This document shows positions 50,201-59,808 of a stretch of 64,000 nucleotides of DNA, piece after piece; the first letter of the stretch is position 1; each line of letters opens with the position of its first letter. The position numbers were made by a program, and so were the translations under genes. The stretch comes from Watersipora subatra (lineage: Eukaryota > Bryozoa > Gymnolaemata > Cheilostomatida > Watersiporidae). The notes under the pieces were generated by a model. It was not told the DNA's origin, did no database searches, and saw only the letters and a program-made list of their open reading frames with translations. The stretch is from contig NC_088709.1 in NCBI RefSeq assembly GCF_963576615.1, positions 13,770,764 through 13,834,763 on the forward strand, written 5' to 3'.

Positions 50201-51087
50201 CAAGTCACATGATAGAGAGACTTACACAACACCATATGACAGAGAGAATTCCACTAAGTCATATGATAGAGAGACATACACAACACCATATGACAGAGAG
50301 AATTCCACTAAGTCACATGATAGAGAGACATACACAACATCATATGACAGAGAGAATTCCACTAAGTCACATGATAGGGAGACTTACACAACATCATATG
50401 ATAGAGAGAATTCCACTAAGTCACATGATAGGGAGACTTACACAGCATCATATGACAGAGAGAATTCCACTAAGTCACATGATAGACTTACACAACATCA
50501 TATGATAGAGAGAATTCCACTAAGTCACATGATAGAGAGACTTACACAACATCATATGGTAGTGACTCAATAAAAGTTTTTGGACTCCAAGACAGGCAGG
50601 TTGTAGGCTTCTCTTGTAAATACTCTTTAACTACTTCGAGAATTTTGTCTCCCTGTAATAAAACAGGAAAGAATTATACTCTTGGATATTGCAACATTCT
50701 GCCCTTAATAATATTTTATACATACTGATTGCATTGATGAAGACTTCTATAACACGCTCAATTGTGACATTGAAAAGATCTGAAGAACAGTTCAGAACTT
50801 TGGCAGCCTGAAGAAAAGATTGTGTGATAAAATCATGTCAAGCCATTTTGTTATGGAAACAACATCTATTCATAACAACTATTGCCCGCTACCAAGCCTA
50901 TCTGCCATACCTCACGCTTTGGGTGCAGCTTAGCAATGGTAAGACGATAAGTGGGTTCTGGTGCGGAAGAGCTGACATAACTGGCAAAGCACATGAGAGA
51001 GTCGCAGTAGCTGTAGGGTGAGCATTCAAGACAGGTAACCGTACCTGTGTATAGCACATCTAGTGTTCTATCACTATCTCCATCCAT
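44299..51087 (-). CDS. NUP37: Nucleoporin Nup37 (WD-repeat)
   Basis: Member of the Nup107-160 Y complex of the nuclear pore, also linked to kinetochores in animals. Six exons in coding order: 50911-51087, 50546-50652, 47244-47505, 45207-45391, 44626-44869, 44299-44418. All joins keep frame and give 364 residues (human about 326). Family landmarks run in order: TCLECSPYSYCDSLM; CLSWSPKTFIESLP; then CAGDLDGRICMIRTD with VAFDHESGDLLVSVGDDCKC and IVWNL (the best WD repeat, exon 3); LILLYDIPSMTVFMSLES (exon 4); and the closing GSGISWHSSEPLLVCGGDGR, which matches the family's final strand. Exon 5 is longer than expected and is the least conserved. The first ATG directly follows TTTTAG, so a 5'UTR exon upstream is likely. 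Intron 2 is almost entirely a splice-donor-bearing tandem array plus a transposon. Introns 3 and 4 also hold repeats. Confidence 0.9.
44959..45200 (+). mobile_element. Tigger-like left end with inserted hairpin, NUP37 intron 4
   Basis: TA|CAGTCACACCTCGAC starts like the Tigger-type element at 54460. Later blocks (GTGCCCCAACATACGAGAAA, TTGAGATACGAGC) match its subterminal part. Between them sit a GT run and a hairpin (GGTGTTAGGACAC / GTGTCCCAACACT). No right end was found. It ends just before exon 4. Confidence 0.65.
45640..45970. repeat. Direct repeat pair in NUP37 intron 3
   Basis: Two roughly 95-bp copies, starting at about 45648 and 45870, share CATCTTACCATRYTCTGTAT and CACCTAAAATGACTACCAGT. 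Confidence 0.8.
46031..46362. mobile_element. Foldback MITE in NUP37 intron 3
   Basis: Arms of about 120 bp are imperfect inverted copies. The left reads TTAATTCAGGTGGTTTTTAA, then AAAACGGATTATTACTC, then GACCCTTGGTCAACAGAGG. The right is their complement. A short unique centre lies at about 46165-46230. The ends are T/A runs and no clear target duplication is visible. Confidence 0.8.
46385..46655. repeat. Minisatellite, 19-bp unit, in NUP37 intron 3
   Basis: About 14 copies of TATTACTATAGTAGTGKTA. The unit contains the self-complementary CTATAG. Confidence 0.95.
47552..48516. repeat. Splice-donor tandem array in NUP37 intron 2, block 1
   Basis: Built from two alternating 27-bp units: GATAGAGAGACTTACACAAC + ATCATAT, and GATAGAGAGAATTCCACTAA + GTCACAT. 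Together these form a 54-bp higher-order unit. On the NUP37 sense strand each first-type unit reads ATATGATGTTGT|GTAAGT, identical to the real exon 2 donor at 50546/50545. Because 27 is a multiple of three, ORFs of 298 and 286 codons appear in two plus-strand frames. I consider them fortuitous. Confidence 0.95.
48517..50098 (+). mobile_element. DNA transposon inserted in the array
   Basis: The 1582-bp insert is bounded by ATAT on both sides (48513-48516, 50099-50102; alternatively a TA duplication). Its ends are imperfect inverted repeats: left CGCTGTCTCAGTTCTCAAAT, right end inverted CGCTGGCTGAGTTTTCAAAC. A subterminal AAACCAGTCAACTGG motif occurs near both ends (about 48702 and 49885), inside a palindrome at the left. 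Removing the insert restores the array unit ACAACATATGACAGAG. I cannot name the superfamily. Confidence 0.8.
48982..49576 (+). CDS. Two-exon ORF of the array transposon, unknown protein
   Basis: I do not recognise the product. Exon 1 (48982-49052) starts MEVANKRQKKN and ends at an excellent donor, CTAG|GTGAGT. Exon 2 can start at 49234, after ATGTTGTAG, in the right phase, and continue to the TGA at 49576, giving about 138 residues. The protein is lysine-rich and basic throughout (for example YKTKQKKLWKSPFGKKH), which fits nucleic-acid binding. It is far too short for a full transposase, and no DDE residues or THAP pattern are evident. It may be the N-terminal remnant of a transposase or an accessory protein. 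Being entirely within the terminal repeats, it belongs to the element, and it lies antisense to NUP37. Confidence 0.45.
50099..50545. repeat. Splice-donor tandem array in NUP37 intron 2, block 2
   Basis: Continuation of block 1 after the transposon. It runs without a break into the genuine 5' splice site of exon 2. The last 13 bp of that exon (CATATGATGTTGT on the minus strand) are part of the final unit. Confidence 0.95.
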
Positions 51088-51717
51088 CTAAAATAAGACA
51101 CGAAATAGAGTGGTACCTTAATGAGAACTTGAAAACAACTACATTATAGGTATAATATTGCTAGAAATACCTGCTCTTAAAGCTATAGAATACATAAATT
51201 ATCTTTTGCTGTATGTTACCAGACCTTTCCATGAGCACTTGGAAATAAGGTCTACACTCATGATTGGTATTGCATCACCCAAAATGGACTTATTTCCAAG
51301 AAAGACACAAACTTTGATATAGCAGAAAAAAGCTTTTAGCCCAACTCGGTCAATATATCTTCTAAAGTGGCTAGGAGAGAGCAGTATTTTGTCATAGCCT
51401 TGATCGGTTAGACATATAAAGAGTTGAGATTTTTACATGGCTTTCACCTTGCCAGAGCATTACTGATCCGAAGTGCAGGGTAAACTACTTTGGTTATATC
51501 CGTGTTTCTGACGCTTGTCTTTGATATCTGACAGAATAATTTCCCAGCTCTGATATTGTGTACGTGTAATGTTGGTATTAACTTTTATGGTAAGCTTATC
51601 AACTGCTTGAAATTTTTTTGTGTGAGGTCATTTTGATGATGACACTCATATGTTACTTGTCGACTGATAGCAGACACGAGCATGTATGTATCTAGTGACA
51701 AGGTTATATCAGATAGT
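51088..51717. other. Upstream region of NUP37
   Basis: Likely contains the NUP37 5'UTR exon and promoter on the minus strand. I could not place either. No other gene seen. Confidence 0.4.
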
Positions 51718-52634
51718 TTAAAGGTTGACTTGCAACAAAATTCCCATTACAGTTATTTGGTATCAGAAGATTCACCGTGTCTCACTCTGCTGTGTTGTAG
51801 GTGTAAAATATGTGGAAATGTGATAACAAGCTCTTGAAAGCTCAAAAACGAACAGTTAATCGCAGCCATCACGAAAACGCCGTAGATTGGAATTCCTTTT
51901 CAAAACGGCTCAAATGGGACGCAAATTGAACACGATGGCTTTTGTTTACACTTTCATGCAACCTCATTCGTCGAAATATTTTTACAAATATGTTTCACGC
52001 ATTCAATAAAACCATGTCTATTGTCATTACGCGTCTGTTTGCTCATCATCGTAATGCTGCCATTTTGAGCACTGTTATCTCACAACCTACCATAAAAATT
52101 CGTTTAATTTTTTAACCTTAGCTCGAAGGAGTGCATATCATCCTCTGATAAACATGATGAGCCTGTTGGTCACCTGTGATAGTCGAAAAATTCTGCAGAA
52201 ATTGTTCGCGATGTTTGACAGGAAGTAAAGGTCACATGATCAGATTACGATTAGACCAAGACGAAACAAAACGGTAAAGTAGCAAGGATCTATATTTGAT
52301 ACGGGCTCTTCGGTAAAACCCGAAGTGGTTGTCATAAACTAGTGCTACAAGAAGTTTTATATTGAGCCTTTTATTGGCCTTTCAATTCACGTGAGAACAT
52401 CACGTGTCAAAACAATAACCAAAATGTTTGAGAATGTCATCGAAATAAAGAGACTTCAAACTACGGCGTTTTCGTGATGGCTGCAATCAACTGTTCTTTC
52501 TTTAGCTTTTAAGAGCTTGTAATCACATTTCCACATATTTTGCACATACATCACAGCAGAGTAAGACCTGGTGAATCTTTTGATACCAAATAACTGTAAT
52601 GTGAATTTTGTTGCTAGTAAACCTTCGAGATAAA
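51718..52634. mobile_element. Foldback element F1, complete
   Basis: Left arm 51718-51895 and right arm 52465-52634 are inverted copies (AAAGGTTGACTTGCAACAAA; AAGGTTTACTAGCAACAAAA when inverted). Each arm also carries CGTTTTCGTGATGGCTGC or its complement at the inner edge. The 570-bp centre is unique here, without ORFs. A solitary arm is at 31725-31870. Confidence 0.85.
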
Positions 52635-54139
52635 GATAAATCTTAAATAGCCTAAGATTTTTTATTTTTAAATCATTATAGACATACATGTAATTAACAG
52701 GAATATTTGCGCAGCAAAAGAAATTCTTTAAGGAGCCTATAATATCATTTGTTGAAAAATTAGCAGCATGCTCCAACAGCTAGTTGATATTCAATGAATT
52801 CTAATCTCTTAAATCACTCATAAACAAGTGAAACTCCACTGAGTCATCATCCATTCAAGCAACTGCTCCCACAACATTACAGTAGTGTGTTGTTTCTCCT
52901 TATAACTGTAAAATTATTAAAATGGCCACATTTCATAAACTTACCACATTACCTGTTGTAAAAGGATGTTTTTAACTCGTAGTCAGCACTAGCTTAGTAG
53001 CTTCATAAGCTATTGCATAAACAATTCAAGCAACTGCGTCTCAAATTGCACGACTTTCAATTAATCACACACCATATTGATTATTTTTTTAATTAATACC
53101 CCTTGACATTTTTATAGGTTTTTACTTGACATAGTTTATAACAAAAATGATCAGTTATTTAAAATTAAGAATGCTTCGGCAACAAAAATAACCTCACAGA
53201 ATAACACTTTTATAAAAGATTTGTCTAACAAAATGCCCATAACTGCCCTCGGCATAATGAGATAGTAGTTACAAATCCAAAGTTATCATATGGACAAGAG
53301 TAATAGGGCAAATGGAGCACATGTAAATATTTCCTTCTACACCATTATATCACAATAGCTTCTCAGATAAATGAATCACTAAATTGAAAACAGAATAGTC
53401 AAATACCGTGTAGCACTGTAAATTATCCTTAACCAATTTTATTAAAGCTATAACAGCTAAGGCTTAAAACAGTAGTAATAATAGTCTTGGCTCCCTAATA
53501 TTGTCTTTAAACTCCAGGTAGATTTGTAGTGGGATAAAGTTGATGTATGCATAAAGGTAAAAATGTAATTTATTGAATAAACTTGTAGTAACATTGTATC
53601 TAACACAACTTGACTATAACTCAACCTACCAAGTCTCTTATTCCATTGAGCAAAAAAATGTCCAATTAATTTACGTAGAAAAAAGACATGACTCTTCTAT
53701 TGGCTGATTAGCGGTTATTAAATGAACAATAAATGTAGCTTAACCTGCTTGTAAAAATAAATAACTCATTGACAAACACAGAGAACTGGCCTCTACTTGT
53801 GAGATTGCCATGCACTAAGCACTATGAACTATGAACTAAGCAGCATTCAATCGCATCATTAACAGAATTGACATCAATCATTTTATTTGGGTCAAAAAAA
53901 GACATGAACTTGCTTTGAAAAATGTGATTTAGATGTGGCTTTACAGTTCATCAAAAAAATTGATCACTCACAAATCATTTGGATTTACCCTAAGATTCAC
54001 ATAGCGTTAGTATTATTTTTCACCATAATGAAGTTCTGATTATAATTGATGGGGCGGGTTATAAAACAATTTTTGTAACTTTCACCAGTTCAATTATTGT
54101 ACCTTTTTGTTAATCAATTAAAGATTTGAATCTAATTGC
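52635..54139. other. Intergenic sequence, nothing firmly recognised
   Basis: AT-rich. A short segment (53745-53800) resembles 34640-34690 inside the LTR element. No supported gene. Confidence 0.4.
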
Positions 54140-56950
54140 AAAAAATGTCCATTTTAGATGTCTCTATCCCGTGCAATCAAAATGGTCTATGGCAATGTTT
54201 CAATTATGAGTATTACTCTGCGGTGGATGACACCCTAGTATTTAAATTCATGAACAGTCTCGAGTGTTGTGTTATTCAGTATATCGCCAGTGAAGAAATG
54301 GTTTGATTGAATGGTAAAACAGCATTTTTCAACATTGAAAGACATATATACCAAGTTTTAACCTATTGCTGTAGCGCATCAAAATTAGCTTGGAATTGTT
54401 GTTTATCATCAGTGTTGTTGAAATTTTAATAAATAAGCATGTCATCAGCAAACAAACTACAGTAACACTTCAACTTACGAGTGCCCCAACGTACGAAAAA
54501 CTTGAGATACGAGCCAGCTTTTAAGCAAGTTTTAGCACTAACATACGAGCCATGTTTGAGATACAAGCACGTGAGTTAGTTGTCAAGTATGTCGGAGGTG
54601 TTTTATGAGAACAGCATCACTCTGTATTTTTTAACTGCCCAGGTTATACTTTTGTACCGTGTTTTTTGTGCGCGATTTTCAGTGCAGAATTATAGTAAAA
54701 TGAAAGATAATGCAAAGAAAAAGTGAATAACAATTAATATTAAACGGAAAATTATTGAAAAACATGCGAAATGTGTATGCGTGATTGAGCTAGCAATCAC
54801 GCATAGACATTTAATATAACAGCAATATAACAGAAATACATCCACAGTTATCAAACAGAAGAATTATATTCAGGGCATTTAGTTTGCAAAAGGACTAACC
54901 ATAGTTTCTAAATGGCGCAGCGAGCTTCACAACCGCTGATGGAGAGACTGCTCAGGCTTTGCATAAAAGACAAACAATTGGCCGGTGACAGCATAACTGA
55001 AACGATGCTATGTGAAAAGGCCGGTGCTATCTATCAAGACTAAAAAATAGACATTCGGACAAGTTGGCTAGTGGTCGTGCATTAACCCTTTGTGACGACA
55101 CCTGTGTTCGTCCTAATCGCAACATGTTGAAAGGGTGACAAAGGGAAACGTCTTTAGATAGGGTTTCTATTAGAACGGCCGGCTGGTCGTGAGAGCGAAA
55201 CAAAGGAAAAATTAGCTAACCAGCAAAAAACTTAAAACGATGTACGCCGAAGAAATTTTAATTACGTTAAGTTAAAAATGAAAGTTTGCTTTTAAGTTTG
55301 TTTCTACGTTTGTCTTTTAAAACATTGATAAAATTCAAATTTATCAAAGTCAACTGTTGTAATGAAGGATAGCTTATCTCTCCCTCCCTGGCAAATGCTA
55401 GTGTTGACTGCTATTGTATGTATTTAATTTTACATTTTAATTAATCACATTTCCTTGCATTATTTTTTATTTGTTGCTTTTTGAAAGCATGTGGTAAGTT
55501 AGGACAATAACCAACATGTTCTTTCTGTTACAATATCTTGTTTTGAGTGTTTATTTGCATTTTTTTTAGAGTATGGAAACCAATCAATATATATTTAATT
55601 GTTCTATATATAAATAAATTGCACCAACATACATGCGAGTAAATTGAGATACGAGCTCAGTCTCAAAACGCATTACGCTCGAAGTATGACTGTAATGTTT
55701 ACAATTAATATAGGTTGGCGAGACGTATGCCAGAAATAGGGTAAGTCCTTTATGCGGAGCTCTGTGGAACCCCTAATATTACAATGAGCTCAGTTGATAA
55801 TTGTGCTTTGATTCCCCCTTTTGTACCCAGTTAATTGTACCAAGTCATGTATCCAGTTGATCAATTAGTAGCTCATTTGTAGTATATTTGAAAGTTTTTC
55901 AAAAGTCGCATGAGAAGTTGGGAGTGGCACCTTGCCGAAGGCCTTTGCAAAGTCTAAAACAAAAGCATGAATGGTGTGGCTTTCATTTACATGTTAAGAC
56001 TATACCATGATAGCTACTGCACAGCTGGGTCCTATTCTGAGACCACATTGCCAGCTGAGTAAGACCTTATCCAGTAAATCATTAAGATGATGTAAGACTA
56101 TGTGTTCCATGAGTTTGCATGGAATGCAAGTCAGTGGAATAGGTTTATAGTTCTTTGGTCTGTCTGCAGGACCATGCTTGTGCAGAGAAGACATGTAAGC
56201 AAGTTTTCAGTCAATAGGCCATTTGAGCTAGACAAAGACGCTTGAAATATATATGATAGAAATCTCAGACTTAATTGGGTCGATAGTTAATTCTTTATAA
56301 ATACCATCTGGTCCAGACGACTTCCTGTCTTTAAGAGTGATGAGACATTTTATAATGCCGTCAGGAGATATTTCAATAGGTAGCCATAAATTTATTTGCC
56401 GTCTAGTTGATGTTGCTTACAGAATTGTAAGCTGAAGAATTTGTTTAAAATTTCTACATGTATCTCTGGCTCTTCGGGGTGTGATTGATCATTAGTGTGA
56501 AGCTTCATAGGTTTAGTAACACCCTGAGAACGTTTAGGATGCTGATAGAAAGAGTTTGCTGTCACCGGACTTCAGCGGTTTACATATTTGGTAAGTCATT
56601 AAGCCGTTTTCAATTCATGTAATTCAGCATGGTGATCTTGCTTAAAAAGCATTTTGCTTCAAAGGGTCATGACTATTTTTCAATTTGTTATAAGTTTTAC
56701 AGCGTTTTTTTGACAAGTTTGATCGTATTGAACCTATTGATCTTGTATTGAACCAGTGTGGTTGATTTGTTGGTTTTATTTTCAGTCTTAACAAGTGTTG
56801 ATTTCTTAATTGCTGCGTTTAAATCTCTAAAGAACAAATTCCAAATCTCTTAGATATCAGTCATACTAGCATGTTCAAGTTGTGTTGGCCAAAGGTGCTC
56901 TTGGAGTACATCTACATATGCTTTATATTATAGTTTGCTTTTGCAACTAG
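54140..56950 (-). mobile_element. LINE relic split by a Tigger-like element
   Basis: Minus-strand fragments keep jockey/CR1-type RT order from right to left: KRCKTYNKLKNSHDPLK (56.7 kb), SGDSKLF (56.55 kb), LKDRKSSGPDGIYKEL (56.3 kb), RPKNYKPIPLTCIPCKLMEH (56.1 kb), FVLDFAKAFGKVP (55.95 kb), RGVPQSSA (55.77 kb). After the insertion come FADD-type residues (54.45 kb) and thumb-like scraps. Stops and frameshifts are frequent. The upstream RT parts resemble the plus-strand relic at 57.3 kb, so the two are copies of related families lying 5' to 5'. Confidence 0.8.
54460..55692 (+). mobile_element. Tigger (pogo)-like element T1 with transposase relic
   Basis: Ends CAGTAACACTTCAACTTACG and, inverted, CAGTCATACTTCGAGCGTAA, with TA on both sides. 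Plus-strand scraps read like the N-terminal DNA-binding half of a Tigger transposase: a psq-type helix-turn-helix (INIKRKIIEKHAKCVCVIEL, about 54.75 kb) followed by a CENPB-type domain (MERLLRLCIKDKQLAGDSI, about 54.95 kb). The catalytic DDE part is gone. It was inserted into the LINE relic just before the region encoding the RT catalytic motif. Confidence 0.8.
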
Positions 56951-57339
56951 CAGTATGCTAGTTCACTTTGCAATGCCTGATCTTGATATGTATTGATCGC
57001 TTAGTCCCGGACAAACAACTTCAATGGATATACTAAAAGTATTGTTGGTACACTTACATTGAGTTTTTTATCTGAACAAAATTGTGAACATACAGAAAAA
57101 ATAAAAACTATTTTGTAATGCTTTGTAAGCATCACTGTGTTTAGTTGTTCTATTCTGCAAGTTGAATTCTGCAAGTTGAAATTCATGTCACATATTAATA
57201 GGACTCTGGTTACTTTTTATTACACATCAAGGTTTTAAATTCATAATTATAGAGTATTTTAACTTGTTTTCATTATCTTACATTAATATTTATACAAAAA
57301 ATACAAATGAAAGCAATCTATAGTTTTTAACATTTTTAA

Positions 57340-59424
57340 GTGCAGAATTCTAAAATTTGTAAAACTAGTTCTGAAATAACAATTCGTATTTTTCGTGAAG
57401 CAAATGTTGAAGCTTTTGAAAATGATATGCAGTTGGTAGAACAACAACTGTCTACTATGGATGGTGTGGAGGCGATGTGGGATCTTTTCTCTAGTTCATT
57501 TCGATCAGCTGTCGCATTACATGTACCCACTAAAACATTCCCAGCTCAGAACAATCGGCCAAAATGGCTAAACAAGCATGGAGAAAAACTACTGGCTAAA
57601 CAACGAAGAACGCATCTAAAATACAAGGCAACAGGGGATCCATTCTTTCTTTGTCGTTACCAGCAGGAGAGACAGAAAAGTAAAAAAGTTTGAAAAAACT
57701 CAAGAAAGACTATCTCTCATATAAAGTCTGTAAGCCTCTCGAAAAGGGTAGCTCCAAACCTTTCTATAAGCATGTCAGACAGTCTCAAAATACCTCTAAA
57801 TCCATCCTATCATCATTGAAATTACCGAATGGTCTCACTACTAGTGATGAGAAAATGTGTGCAAAAACTTTAAACTCTTTTTTATGAACAGCTCTGCCAA
57901 GACGAGCTGATATCGAATCTCCCCTTGATGGATGTACCACAAAAAAACTATGGAAGTTACAGCGAAAGGAGTAAGAACACTCATCAAACACTTGAAAAAT
58001 AATAAATCTCCTGGACCAGATAATATAAGAAAGTGTGAGATGCTAATAGCCCCTGACATTACTGCACAGTGTCTATCACACATATTCCAGGTCTCTATTG
58101 ATAGTGGCAAGCTGCCCAACTGGTGGAAGTCTGCTCATGTCACCCCAATTCACATGAAAGGCCCAACTGATGAACCATCAAATTATAGACCAATCTCGCT
58201 CACTAGCATTCCTTGAAAAATGCTAGAGCATATTGTTCTCCACTATCTAAATGTTGCTCTTGATAAAGTACTGCACAATCGCCAGCATGGTTTCCGCTCA
58301 GGTCTCTCATGTGAGACATAGCTATGCTCTACATATCATGACTTACTTAAGACCGCTGAGACCCAGTCCTGTACCCATGCTGTTGTTCTTGATTTCAAAA
58401 AGGCGTTTGATAAGGTGCCACACCGACTGCTTATGCTTAAAATACGACAAATCGAAGGACTTAATCCCCAAATAGCAAATTGGGTACAAAGTTTTCTAAT
58501 ACACCGAAACCAAGCTGTAGTGCTTCAAGGAACATCATCTTCTCAGCTCCCGGTAACTTCAGGAGTCTCGCAGGGCTTTGTCCTGGGACCCACACTGTTT
58601 CTTATCTATATCAACGACCTGCCTGCAGTTGTGAAGTGCAAAGTAAGTCTGTACGCGGATGATACACTGCTTTACTCAAAAGTAAATTCTGCAGAAGACC
58701 AAAGAAATTTTCAGGTTGATATTGATGCAGTCTATGATTGGTCAACTAAATGGAAAATGCCCTTTAACTCAGCCAAGTGTGAACTGATAATATTTGGAAA
58801 CTTGGAGCAACAACAGCCACAATATTTACTGGGTGATAGGACTCTTACATGTTTTGATACTGTAAAATATCTTGGTGTCACCTTACAGTCTAACCTACGC
58901 TTTGATGCACACATTACTGAGAAAACCAACAAAGCATCCAAGATTCTTGGATGCATCAGACATGCCCTATACGATGCACCATCACAGTCTAAACAACTTG
59001 CTTATACAGCTTTGTGTCGTCCTGTGCTGGAATATGCTTGTACAGTATGGGATCCGAGTGACAGACAGACAGTACATAACTTGGAAATGGTTCAAAACCG
59101 AGCAACACGGTTCATAGCCAATCTTAAAGGCAGAGATAGTGTCAGCAACACCCGTGAAAAGCTAGGTTTACAATCGTTTGAATCCAGAAAAAAAATCAGA
59201 GAGTAGCTTTACTGATGAAGATTCTATCACATGAAAGTAAGCGTAATGTGCTAGCTTCCGCTTATGATGAGCTTACTACTGACAGAAAGGATACTGCCAT
59301 AATCACACATGCTGCTACCCGTGGTGAACCAACATCAATATATGCCATGACTCGTCTCTTTCATAACAGTTTCTTACCCAAAACCGTTAGAGACTTGAGA
59401 CTTAAATCTCAGACTGAAACATAA
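57340..59424 (+). mobile_element. LINE relic, jockey/CR1-like, most of the RT present
   Basis: Starting after the endonuclease, 57340-57690 encodes the linker (RPKWLNKHGEKLLAKQRRTH). After a frame change comes LKKDYLSYKVCKPLEKGSS, then NNKSPGPDNIRKCEM, NWWKSAHVTPIHMKGP and NYRPISLTSIP. After another break, AVVLDFKKAFDKVPHRLLML, TSGVSQGFVLGP and the catalytic VSLYADDTLLYSK (58.65 kb) lie in one 263-codon frame, with thumb motifs KYLGVTLQSNLRFDAHIT and WDPSDRQTVHNLEMVQNRAT. A last frameshift near 59206 leads to the C-terminus, ending at 59424. Roughly four lesions make it inactive. It is the best-preserved LINE in the window. Confidence 0.9.
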
Positions 59425-59808
59425 CTCAGCCTAATGCTGGAATCTAGGTGAACCAAAGTCTTAACCACTTTTTTACTTCTGAGGCACTTTCTCAAGGTCC
59501 CTGGGGCTAATTACAAGTGTACTATTACTATCGAGTAAGAGTAAACAATGATATACAGCCCCCTATATATGGGGGCTGTATATCATTGGAGTAAGTAAGC
59601 TAACATCAAATCGACTTGATCAAACTTCAAACTAGCGAATCCCACTTGACCTCGACCTTGGTTGCAAACCTTTGATAACCAGAAGACGGGTTTATTTAGC
59701 TATAATATCGATCATCCGTATAACGGCCATGTACGTCTATGCTTAGTGTTCTAAGGTTATGCTGGTAGGGCAAAGGTCATTGAAAGCTCGGTCAACACTA
59801 GAATCTCA
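59425..59808. other. ACBD5 upstream region
   Basis: Between the LINE end and the ACBD5 start codon. It holds the H2 hairpin (59546-59588) and should include the ACBD5 5'UTR and promoter. No clear core promoter motif. Confidence 0.45.
59539..59595. mobile_element. Hairpin micro-element H2 with 7-bp flanking duplication
   Basis: The 43-bp palindrome 59546-59588 begins CAATGATATACAGCCCCC and ends GGGGGCTGTATATCATTG around a TATATA centre. It is flanked by GAGTAAA on the left and GAGTAAG on the right. It shares its arms with H1 at 36466. Confidence 0.75.

Noticed and set aside
47552-50545. Regular direct repeats resembling a CRISPR array
   Set aside because: There are no unique spacers, the units are contiguous, and the setting is a eukaryotic intron.
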